Assembly: GCA_035630195.1 (NCBI GenBank)
Contig: DASQLD010000050.1
Span: 1 to 7,102 of the forward strand
Direction of reading: 5' to 3'
Source of the DNA: DASQDN01 sp035630195
GTDB lineage: Bacteria > Acidobacteriota > Terriglobia > Bryobacterales > Bryobacteraceae
DNA length: 7,102 bases
Position numbers and translations under genes: made by a program. Positions 1 through 5,860 of the stretch are shown one piece after another. Position 1 is the first letter of the stretch. Each line of letters starts with the position of its first letter. Under the pieces are notes generated by a model. That model saw nothing but the letters and a program-made list of their open reading frames with translations, made no database searches and had not been told where the DNA came from.

Positions 1-1815
1 TATCGCGTTGCTGGTGCTATAGATGGCGGCGCAGGCACCATCCAAGATATCTTTCCGGGCTTTGCAGGATGGGGAAAAAATATCATAGCTGGTGCGCCGA
101 TAGAAGGCTCATATCCATCGGGCTATCCGTCCGGCACAGTACTGAACTTATGTCCCGGCAACGCTGCCTGCACAACAAATTGGGACTTCGACCACCCCCT
201 TTACGGGAGGGTGTTCCGAAACCCCAACGCGGGCTTGTTTGCTGTCAGGGAAACGCACGCCTGGGCCAAGCGCGCACTACCAGATGGTTCTGATATCGGC
301 GCCGACGTGAACCAATTACCGGAGATTGGCGACCTTCGTGTAACACCGACGGACCGAACGGTACTCTTTCAGTGGTCGCTGACCTCACCGATTCTGCACA
401 TCCCCTGCGTAGTTGAGGTCAATGACAGTCCCGATTTTGCAGGAAACTATGTGGGCGAGCTGTCACAGATTAGCACCTACTACCGACAGGATGCCGATGA
501 CTATGCGCCGTATGCGCGCCACGGAAATACTCGCATGATAACCGTTGGTCACAGCGTACCGCTCAATGCTTCGACAACGTATTACTACCGCCTCCATTGC
601 GGTGGGGACACACGAAGAGGGGAGTTCACAACAGATGCCGGAGGTCAAGTTACAATCCCGCAGGCTCCAACGAGCGAATCGAGACCAATTTCTGTTACGA
701 GTGTTCCGACTACATCCGGAGGTCAAGTTACAACCCCGCAGGCTCCAACGAGCGAATCGAGACCGATTTCTGTTACGACTGTTCCGACTACATCCGGGGG
801 TCAAGTTGCAATCCCGCAGGCTCCAACGAGCGAATCGAGACCAATTTCTGTTACGACTGTTTCGACTACATCCACAGTCGCGAGTCCGGCGGCAGAACCG
901 GAAGTCTTAGCGATTACTCCGCTGAGTGGATCGGGTCCTGCCGGCAAGTTTACGGCTACCTTCACTCATGGTGGAGGAGCCGGTCAACTGTACCTCGGCT
1001 ACATGCTTTTCCTGCCAACGTCAAACAAGGTCTCGTACACCGCTACTGGCTCGTGCCTTGTCGAGTACAACCGAATCAGCAATGGAATGCGCTTGATTGA
1101 CAACGCGGGCACTGGGTGGCTCGGGCCTGTCTCGGGCGTCGTGCTGGGCCCAGCCGCCGGCACTCTCTCGAACGATCAGTGTACTGTCAGCATAGCGGGG
1201 AGCACAGTCTCAGTGAGCGGCGAGACATTGGTGGTCACAGTTCCGGTAACATTCAAAAATGCGTTAACACCGGTCGTCGGCACGTTCCTTCAGGCTCTCG
1301 ATGTAACCGGCAAGTGGACAGGAATGACACAATTCGGCAATTGGGTATTGCCAACCGGGAAACCACGTCCTGGTCCATCCATTGTCAGCGTTACGAACTC
1401 GACGACCACTGGATCCTCTGCCGTTTACACTGCAACTACACGTCATACATCCGGCGCAGGATCAATTAGCATGATCCATTTGCTGGTCGGTAAAAACATC
1501 GCGGATCGGATGCCTTGTCAGGTCGTTTACTTCCCCGGTAGCAGAACTTTGAACCTAATTGACGACACGGGCTCGCAACTGGTTTCGGCGACAGGCGCTC
1601 CAGTCGGCGGTGAAGGGTCGCTGGCGAATAGCCGATGTTCTGTCAATACCCGTCTCGCCTCCCAAACCGCTTCAGGAACTACCGTGACGATCACGATTGC
1701 CATTACCTTTCAGACGGGTACGTTTGCTGGGGCGAAGAACGTATACGTCAACGCCTTCGGTGCTGAAGGGGAATTGACACATTGGGTCCAGGCGGCAACG
1801 CTGAATGTGCAATGA
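1..1815 (+). CDS. Secreted beta-helix / FN3-like / repeated-module protein (5' end outside window)
   Basis: The reading frame is open from base 1 to the TGA at 1813-1815 (604 codons in the window), so the start lies to the left. The in-frame GTG at 211 is internal. Numbering from base 1, residues 1-105 look like the last coils of a right-handed parallel beta-helix, ending in a GSDIGADVNQL motif typical of such domains. Residues about 106-212 resemble a fibronectin type III domain (TTYYYRL, then GEFTTDA). Residues 214-291 are three 26-residue Thr/Ser/Pro-rich repeats acting as a linker. Residues about 301-448 and 459-604 are two copies of one beta-rich module. Each has a Cys before a Tyr (GSCLVEY, MPCQVVY), a LID.. 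G segment and a second Cys (NDQCTV, NSRCSV), which could form a disulfide. No PEP-CTERM, LPXTG or transmembrane tail is visible. I infer a secreted surface or polysaccharide-associated protein; substrate and enzymatic activity cannot be told. Domain assignment is from pattern memory. Confidence 0.85.
   Translation, partial: YRVAGAIDGGAGTIQDIFPGFAGWGKNIIAGAPIEGSYPSGYPSGTVLNLCPGNAACTTNWDFDHPLYGRVFRNPNAGLFAVRETHAWAKRALPDGSDIGADVNQLPEIGDLRVTPTDRTVLFQWSLTSPILHIPCVVEVNDSPDFAGNYVGELSQISTYYRQDADDYAPYARHGNTRMITVGHSVPLNASTTYYYRLHCGGDTRRGEFTTDAGGQVTIPQAPTSESRPISVTSVPTTSGGQVTTPQAPTSESRPISVTTVPTTSGGQVAIPQAPTSESRPISVTTVSTTSTVASPAAEPEVLAITPLSGSGPAGKFTATFTHGGGAGQLYLGYMLFLPTSNKVSYTATGSCLVEYNRISNGMRLIDNAGTGWLGPVSGVVLGPAAGTLSNDQCTVSIAGSTVSVSGETLVVTVPVTFKNALTPVVGTFLQALDVTGKWTGMTQFGNWVLPTGKPRPGPSIVSVTNSTTTGSSAVYTATTRHTSGAGSISMIHLLVGKNIADRMPCQVVYFPGSRTLNLIDDTGSQLVSATGAPVGGEGSLANSRCSVNTRLASQTASGTTVTITIAITFQTGTFAGAKNVYVNAFGAEGELTHWVQAATLNVQ
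640..873 (+). repeat. Three tandem 78-bp coding repeats (26 aa each)
   Basis: The units are 640-717, 718-795 and 796-873, each starting GGQV and ending TTS. They are almost identical; neighbouring units differ at only about three to five bases. Differences include Ile/Thr/Ile in the fifth codon, Ser/Thr/Thr before VPTTS, and Pro to Ser in the last unit. The unit length is a multiple of three, so copy-number change would keep the frame. The sequence is rich in Thr, Ser and Pro and lies between the FN3-like domain and the duplicated C-terminal modules, which fits an extended flexible linker. Confidence 0.95.
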
Positions 1816-1841
1816 GATTACCGCGCCCATCGAGCCTTGAG

Positions 1842-1857
1842 GCGGCTCTGTAGCCGC
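1842..1857 (+). terminator. GC-rich hairpin after the beta-helix gene
   Basis: GCGGCT, loop CTGT, AGCCGC gives a perfect 6-bp GC-rich stem with a 4-base loop, starting 27 bases after the TGA. No T-run follows, so this is not a canonical intrinsic terminator. It may instead be a transcript-end stabiliser or part of a short repetitive palindromic element. Confidence 0.4.
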
Positions 1858-1864
1858 GTACTCT

Positions 1865-1904
1865 ATAGGCGCTCCCTGACTTTCATAGGCGCTCCCTGAC
1901 TTTC
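1865..1904. repeat. Perfect 20-bp tandem duplication
   Basis: ATAGGCGCTCCCTGACTTTC occurs at 1865-1884 and again, identical, at 1885-1904 with no spacer. It lies just after the hairpin at 1842-1857 in non-coding DNA. The CGCTCCCTGAC core resembles short dispersed repeats I recall between acidobacterial genes, but that cannot be tested from one window. Confidence 0.9.
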
Positions 1905-2250
1905 AGTCACATTCGCGATGTACTGGATTTGGCGCCATCTTTCCATCTTTCAACTTTCCCGCTGTCTCGTTTTTGGGTTTGGGTCAAAATTAGTAAAGCT
2001 CGTGTTGTAGCTGCCGAATTCTAAACGTAATTAAGGTCTTTTGCTGTCACTGAGAAGCGTCTCAACCTCATCGAGTTCGATCTCCAATTGCGTATTCCGA
2101 CGAAGGAAATAGGGCATTCCGATTTGATGTCGATAATGATCGGAGCTCAGCAAAGCTGGGCAGTTCATGTTGAACGATTGATCGACATCAGTCAAGCAAA
2201 TGATGATTGGGGAGGCGGGCTGGCGCTACATCCGCTAATGCACAGCAGTA
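1905..2250. other. Mostly non-coding spacer
   Basis: This lies between the end of the beta-helix gene and the pseudogene cluster. Bases 1905-2030 are relatively AT-rich, with no open frame that looks coding and no terminator with a T-run. The rest holds only a weak minus-strand small open frame at 2031-2168, listed separately. The plus-strand frame at 2088-2309 has no ribosome binding site and runs into the pseudogene; I consider it spurious. Confidence 0.6.
2031..2168 (-). CDS. Small unrecognised open frame or gene fragment (45 aa)
   Basis: A minus-strand frame runs from ATG at 2168 to TAA at 2033-2031. It includes HYRHQIGMPYFLRRN followed by an acidic stretch LEIELDEVETLLSD. The same frame stays open upstream of the ATG for about 25 codons to a TAG, with no clear ribosome binding site. 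The composition looks more protein-like than the opposing plus-strand frame, and it lies downstream of decayed genes on the same strand. It may therefore be the C-terminal remnant of a lost gene rather than a functional small protein. I do not recognise a family. Confidence 0.25.
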   Translation of the reverse strand: MNCPALLSSDHYRHQIGMPYFLRRNTQLEIELDEVETLLSDSKRP

Positions 2251-2912
2251 TTATTTCGTCTTCTCCGAGTCGCGTCCAGGGCGACTCCAGCGTCGTTCAG
2301 GTTCGGTGAGGCGGATGGCGACGTACTGCCAGTAGTCGGATGATGCGTTGAGCTGATCTATCTCATCAATCAAGCTGCGGAAGTAGCCGAGTGTGGTAAT
2401 TGGCGTCCCGATCCGTGATTGATCAACCTCGCGCAATTGCGGAGACATCCGAGTAGGATGGCGTTCGACGCATTCAAGTGGGATGTGGCTCCGGCGCCAG
2501 TCAGCGGCGATCCTGTCGTGGGCAAGCGTGAAGGCGCTCGAGACGCATCGCTGCGACAACAAAATCCTTCTCACTTCCGCCACATAGCGTTCTGCTTCCG
2601 GTGCGCAGATCGATCGCCGGGTCCGCATGTAAGGCCAAAAGGAATCGCGAATCACACTCAGATTGGCTGGACGCAGTGGCAGACGCCAGCGTGAACGAGC
2701 TCCGCCAGAAAGATGCGGATGTCGTCTTCGGTTTTGGGGATTGCAGTGGCCAGATCGCCGAGAGTGACCCGGAGGCTGCCGCGATCGCGCTCCGCGTGCA
2801 GGCACAACCACACGAACAGCTTGAAGGCGCCGTCGGTTAACAACGTTGCCGCTCTTCGCACTTCGGCGCCCCCCGCGAACCATCCGGATGATTTCAGTTG
2901 CATGCCGGTCAT
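2251..2912 (-). pseudogene. Frameshifted conserved hypothetical protein next to istB
   Basis: The start is ATG at 2912 (upstream AGGA, 6-base spacer) or ATG at 2903; the end is TAA at 2253-2251. The N-terminal part contains MQLKSSGWFAGGAEVRRA, then TDGAFKLFVWLCLHAERD, then a probable winged-helix-like segment ending AELVHAGVCH, where the frame hits TGA. One missing base near 2676-2680 moves the product into LRPANLSVIRDSFWPY and a helical region YVAEVRRILLSQRCVSSAF. Near 2460 a second shift (two bases missing) opens ILLGCLRNCARLINHGSG. A third shift near 2405 returns to TPITTLGYFRSLIDEI and YWQYVAIRL. The three breaks sum to a multiple of three plus one, so no single frame encodes the protein. 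I recall proteins of this layout beside IS21-type helpers in Acidobacteriota, but their function is not known to me. Confidence 0.7.
2909..2912 (-). promoter_or_regulatory. ATGA stop-start overlap (fossil translational coupling)
   Basis: On the minus strand, the frame reading KPEQDSQ ends in a TGA whose first two bases are the last two of the ATG at 2912. AGGA sits 6 bases before this ATG. In the present sequence the istB remnant has drifted into another frame before this point. The overlap therefore only suggests that the two genes were once translationally coupled. Confidence 0.45.
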
Positions 2913-3450
2913 TGCGAATCCTGCTCTGGTTTCGTCCGCGTTGCTTAGGCATCGACTCCCCGCTGAGTTCAATACGACAGGCATTGTGGACCAGTCGATC
3001 CATGATGCTGTCCGCAATGCTGGGATCACCGATCTGCTCGTGCCAGTTTGCACCCGGCAGTTGGCTGGTCAGGATTGTCGAACGACGTTGATAGCGGTCA
3101 TCGCAGATCTCGAGAAAGTCCCCGGCGTTAGTGGTCTTTAATTGGGGCCATTTCGAAGTCATAGAGCGACTGGACGTCCACGCGCGCCAGTTTCAGCAGC
3201 AGCTGCCCGATAGTGCCATCTGCGTGCGCTGTAGCCAAATCGCTAAACAGCTCAGCCATCTCATATGTAATGCAAAGAAGCCGTTCTCGGCAGGCTTTGT
3301 GCGCCAGGGCACCGCAGTGCGAATTACGCGAGGTCGAGCGCCATACTACACGAACGGATGCACTCGAGGTGGGCTAGATTGGCGAAGACGGGGATTACTT
3401 GCCAGGAGTTTATCGCGCCAGTGGGAACGATGTGGCTGATGACAAGAGTT
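2909..3450 (-). pseudogene. istB: IS21-type helper ATPase istB, decayed
   Basis: This is the remains of the AAA+ ATPase that assists IS21-family transposition. On the minus strand, one frame (3318 to a TAA at 3130-3128) reads ALAHKACRERLLCITYEMAE, LFSDLATAHADGTIGQLLLK and LYDFEMAPIKD. A shift near 3130 leads into DFLEICDDRYQRRSTIL, TSQLPGANWHEQIGDP and MDRLVHNACRIELSGES, the conserved IstB C-terminus. The Walker A region should lie near 3319-3345; only a scrambled YGA..V.RT trace is there. At Walker B the expected Asp pair reads Tyr-Asp. Upstream, NLAHLECIRS in another frame (about 3360-3400) fits the segment before Walker A. The N-terminal third is not recognisable, and no istA was found upstream. 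At least three frame changes make it non-functional. Confidence 0.85.
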
Positions 3451-3500
3451 ACCAGCTAGCGCCATTGTTAACAGCCGTCGCCAACGCGTCCACGAGCGAA

Positions 3501-3767
3501 TCAACTGATAAACGCGCCGATCAAGCGGGGAGTATTCTGAACAAATGTTGCGTGTGGAAACGAACCGCAACCATGCTCTCTGCCATGCCGTATTAGAGCC
3601 TCCCGGGCCGTTCTCGCGGCCGCCCGTGCGTTATCGACCTTGGCGCGTTGTTGCTCAAGCCAACCTCTCTCCCGCCGCTTGCCGTCTATCAACTGGCGAA
3701 ACATAGCAGAGTGGTCCTTGGTCGAAGCATTCACTTCTTGCGAAAGGTGTTCACCGAGGTGGCACAT
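3501..3767 (-). CDS. Doubtful small open frame, helical (88 aa)
   Basis: ATG at 3767 to a stop at 3501-3503. The middle (about residues 29-62) is rich in Arg, Ala, Gln and Glu (RRERGWLEQQRAKVDNARAA) and would form a long helix. There is no visible ribosome binding site; the sequence before the ATG is AT-rich (TTATTTAAAT). It ends close to the 5' edge of the istB relic and could be a remnant of a neighbouring gene. No family recognised. Confidence 0.25.
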   Translation of the reverse strand: MCHLGEHLSQEVNASTKDHSAMFRQLIDGKRRERGWLEQQRAKVDNARAAARTAREALIRHGREHGCGSFPHATFVQNTPRLIGAFIS

Positions 3768-4022
3768 AGCGGGTATTTAAATAAGCGTGAGAGAAGTTGA
3801 TTTGTACACTGGAGACCCGTCGCAGACATTACCCAAGAGTTAGATCCGTCTCGAAGTCGTCGGCTACGGAACTGGCTCGGTTACCTTTTGACGCATCTTA
3901 CACTTGGGGAACATGGCCATTGCGGAGAAGCGGCGGCCACCAGATGAGGCTGCTTCCATCGATCGTGCGGAATGTCCATCTAAGCAGTTAGTGTGTCAGG
4001 ATATGATTTCTCTCAGAACAGG
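3768..4022. other. Gene-free spacer
   Basis: I see no supported gene, RNA or repeat here. The plus-strand frame at 3797-3991 has no ribosome binding site and no protein-like pattern. The longest minus-strand ATG frame checked is about 32 codons. The stretch separates the istB relic from the PilZ relic and is probably degraded DNA. Confidence 0.5.
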
Positions 4023-4372
4023 TTATTGGATAACATTCTCAGGCTTAAAGATTGAGGAGGCAGCATTCTGAAGAGACTGCTCACATACTTTCTCGTCGCT
4101 GAGCGGAGCGAAGGATATGCCTAATCTTGTCAGCAGATCAGTACCTCTGCTGGTATGAGAAATCCGCCCGTCCAGATGCAATCCATCTTCATACTGCACC
4201 TGAACAGAAGTTCCTCGACTGAATGAACCGCCATCGAGCACAACGCAAATACCGCCAGCGCTGATGTCTGTCGTCATTGCCACTAACCGCGAACCTCGTA
4301 CTCGCCGTCGCCAACTAGCAGGGTAACAAGCTCACTGGATAAAACCCTATTTGACGCTCTGCGATCAGTCGG
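4023..4372 (-). pseudogene. PilZ-domain protein, frameshifted
   Basis: PilZ domains bind cyclic di-GMP through an N-terminal RxxxR loop and a later (D/N)xSxxG motif. The minus-strand frame from GTG 4283 (or ATG 4277) to a stop at 4023-4025 (86 aa) carries TTDISAGGICVVLDGG, which matches DxSxxG, then RISHTSRG and LGISFAPL, the usual last strands. This reading lacks the first strand and the RxxxR loop. Those appear upstream in two other frames: RLIAERQIGFYPVSL (about 4372-4325), where the expected second Arg is Gly, and VTLLVGDGEYEVRG (4327-4286), which ends in a TAG. At least two frameshifts are needed to join the parts. A truncated but expressed 86-aa form cannot be excluded, but it should not bind the nucleotide normally. 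Confidence 0.65.
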
Positions 4373-4634
4373 CTCTGACATGGACTATATATCGGATGTA
4401 GTAAGTCAATACTTGAAGGAATAGTTGAACGGCCCATCTCGAAATTACGATTCCCAGGTGACCGACCGGGATGTTGAGCATCGAACTGCCATGCAGTCTG
4501 CTGCTCCACTTGCGGCGCTGATTCTCACTCAACCGCTCCTCAAAAGAACATGTTTCCTCACGATTGTTGTTCGCATCCGTAGGAAGTATCCGCTTAAGAC
4601 AATGACAAGTGATTCTGTGAAATCGTGATCCAAG
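4373..4634. other. Unassigned DNA upstream of the PilZ relic
   Basis: Both strands have open frames of 60-110 codons here, but none has a good ribosome binding site or recognisable domain. The minus-strand frame reading FEERLSENQRRKW looked like a transposase N-terminus at first, but the following residues do not support that. It may hold the decayed 5' part of the PilZ gene. Confidence 0.4.
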
Positions 4635-4679
4635 GTGATTCCGATCATACTGCTCGGAACGGCTGCGGCTGAGGACAGA

Positions 4680-4862
4680 ATGGAGGGGGGAGTCAATGCG
4701 CACTCTTATGCCTTGTCGAAACTAAGCGTGGAGACGGGACGTCTTTCGGCGGAGCAGCGAGGGATCGCGCTGCAGGAACTGGAGCGCCGCCAGTTGGCGG
4801 TGAAAGCAGCAGAAAAGGCGCTAGATCTATGTCGGCGCGAGTTTATCCCGGACTTGCGATGA
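4680..4862 (+). CDS. Small helical hypothetical protein (60 aa)
   Basis: I chose the ATG at 4680 because GAGGA sits 4 bases upstream at 4671-4675; a longer reading from GTG 4635 has no ribosome binding site. The product reads KLSVETGRLSAEQRGIALQE, then LERRQLAVKAAEKALDLCRR, ending REFIPDLR. It has no signal peptide or membrane segment and is predicted by eye to be mostly charged helix or short coiled coil. Codons carry G or C at the third position often, which supports coding. The stop is 33 bases before the PEP-CTERM gene, so the two could share a transcript. No family recognised. It could also be the surviving end of a longer decayed gene. Confidence 0.45.
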   Translation: MEGGVNAHSYALSKLSVETGRLSAEQRGIALQELERRQLAVKAAEKALDLCRREFIPDLR

Positions 4863-4885
4863 CGTGATAGACCGATTCTCCCAGG

Positions 4886-4893
4886 AAAGGAGG
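4886..4893 (+). promoter_or_regulatory. Strong Shine-Dalgarno (AAAGGAGG)
   Basis: AAAGGAGG lies only 2 bases before ATG 4896 but 11 bases before ATG 4905. The first gap is too short and the second a little long for usual initiation. The site supports translation of the PEP-CTERM gene but leaves its start open between these two codons; 4905 is somewhat more likely. Confidence 0.7.
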
Positions 4894-4895
4894 TT

Positions 4896-5561
4896 ATGCT
4901 TCGGATGTTCTATTTCATTGGACTTCTATTCGTGTGCGCACAAATCGCCGGTGCCACCGTGGTAGCCCAGTACCACTCGCGCGAACCGTTCTTCGCAGCG
5001 GCCGATTCTGGAGGAAAGATGCACTCCGCCGATTTCGAAAACACTGTGATCGGCGACTACTCCACAGCGTCTGGTGTTACCGATGTGTCGGGTGTGAGTG
5101 TTCTAGGAAAGATCGCTAGCATGAGTACTTTTACGCACTCTCTAAGCGTCATCGACGATTGCATCACGCCGGCTAATGTGTGCCTCGTAGGCCACCACGT
5201 GACAGTATCATCGAATCGTACGTCCATGTACCGTTTCCGTTCCCCGTTAGATACCTCGGGGTTTGAGTTTGGCCACGAAGGGCCGACCACACACTACTCG
5301 GTCATTTTACCGACCAACAATTTCGCTGATCATATATCACCCCGAAATACCAGTGGAAGAGGGTTTGGATTCTTCGGATTTCGTACACATGAATCGATCA
5401 CGTATATGCATATTTATAGCGGATCGGATCCCAATCTTCTTCTTGATAACGTGGTGTTCTTCACCGATACTCCTGAACCGGCATCGCTTGGTGTCTCCGC
5501 CTTGGCTTTGGGGGCAGCTTTGCTATACCGGCAACGGATAAATCGCCCTAAAAACGCGTAA
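4896..5561 (+). CDS. PEP-CTERM exported protein
   Basis: The 221-residue product has a signal peptide (hydrophobic FYFIGLLFVCAQIAGA, residues 5-20, cleavage probably after AGA) and a C-terminal sorting tail. In that tail PEP is at residues 193-195, followed by the hydrophobic stretch SLGVSALALGAALLY and the basic end RQRINRP. In known systems the tail is recognised by an exosortase, which cuts it in the inner membrane, so the mature protein is exported to the surface or matrix. The body (about 21-190) is beta-rich. It has FENTVIGDY near the start, one Cys pair (89, 96) and LLLDNVVFF just before PEP, a layout common in this class. The specific role is unknown. Initiation may be at ATG 4905 rather than 4896, which removes three residues. 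The opposing PEP-CTERM gene at 5861-6565 is not similar in its body. Confidence 0.85.
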   Translation: MLRMFYFIGLLFVCAQIAGATVVAQYHSREPFFAAADSGGKMHSADFENTVIGDYSTASGVTDVSGVSVLGKIASMSTFTHSLSVIDDCITPANVCLVGHHVTVSSNRTSMYRFRSPLDTSGFEFGHEGPTTHYSVILPTNNFADHISPRNTSGRGFGFFGFRTHESITYMHIYSGSDPNLLLDNVVFFTDTPEPASLGVSALALGAALLYRQRINRPKNA

Positions 5562-5860
5562 GGGGACCGGGTGTACAGAACGCTTAGGCAGCCGTTCAAT
5601 GACTGCCAGATGAGAGGCATACTTTCTTCCTTCGCATTCAGCAACTCGTTCAGGCGTGGCGGCAATTGTCCAAGTGGAGGAAGAACCGGACCGGGTGATT
5701 CGAGAGCTTATGCCAAACTTAGCCGGAAGCCACGGCGATAAGGAAAGATCCAGACTGACCCACTATCCGCATTCACGAACTAAAGTCTGAAAGTCATCGG
5801 CGAGAAATGCCGATTTTGGCTGCGATTCGGCACGCGTTTTTTGCCGATCAACCCGTCCGG
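5562..5860. other. Convergent intergenic region
   Basis: This separates two convergent PEP-CTERM genes. A weak inverted repeat GGCAG (5587-5591) / CTGCC (5603-5607) with an 11-base loop lies soon after the first stop. A better terminator-like hairpin is at 5808-5842. Between them no gene is supported; a plus-strand open frame around 5690-5790 has no recognisable product. Confidence 0.5.
5808..5842 (+). terminator. Terminator-like hairpin with T-run
   Basis: TGCCGA (5808-5813) pairs perfectly with TCGGCA (5827-5832) over a 13-base loop. After CGCG comes TTTTTT (5837-5842). The stem is short and the T-run is offset by 4 bases, so strength is uncertain. On the plus strand it would stop read-through from the gene ending at 5561. 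On the minus strand it lies just past the stop of the opposing gene and could work there too. Confidence 0.4.

Noticed and set aside
463..1100. Long open frames in other frames and on the minus strand across the 78-bp repeats
   Set aside because: The repeat unit is a multiple of three and lacks stops in several frames, so shadows are expected. The plus-strand frame 1 has the domain structure and runs through the whole region.
211..1815. Gene starting at GTG 211
   Set aside because: The same frame is open and protein-like back to base 1, with beta-helix-type sequence before 211, and there is no ribosome binding site at 211.
1865..1904. CRISPR-like repeat
   Set aside because: There are only two abutting copies with no spacer and no cas genes nearby; it is a plain tandem duplication.
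2060..2100. A TTCGA-containing stretch as a possible tRNA 3' arm
   Set aside because: No matching acceptor stem, anticodon arm or CCA-proximal pairing could be found around it.
2713..3141. Plus-strand open frames across the pseudogene cluster
   Set aside because: They are antisense to recognisable IstB and partner sequence and show no domain pattern or ribosome binding site.
2251..3162. A single 303-aa minus-strand protein
   Set aside because: It is a chance join. Its first quarter is the IstB C-terminus, its middle is an out-of-frame Arg-rich shadow of the partner gene, and its last part is the partner gene's C-terminus.
4365..4703. Transposase-like N-terminus (FEERLSENQRRKW) on the minus strand
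   Set aside because: The opening residues recall some transposase N-termini, but the following residues in all three frames do not continue such a domain.
5057..5665. Minus-strand and alternate-frame open frames over the first PEP-CTERM gene
   Set aside because: They overlap a gene with a clear signal peptide and sorting tail and have no features of their own.
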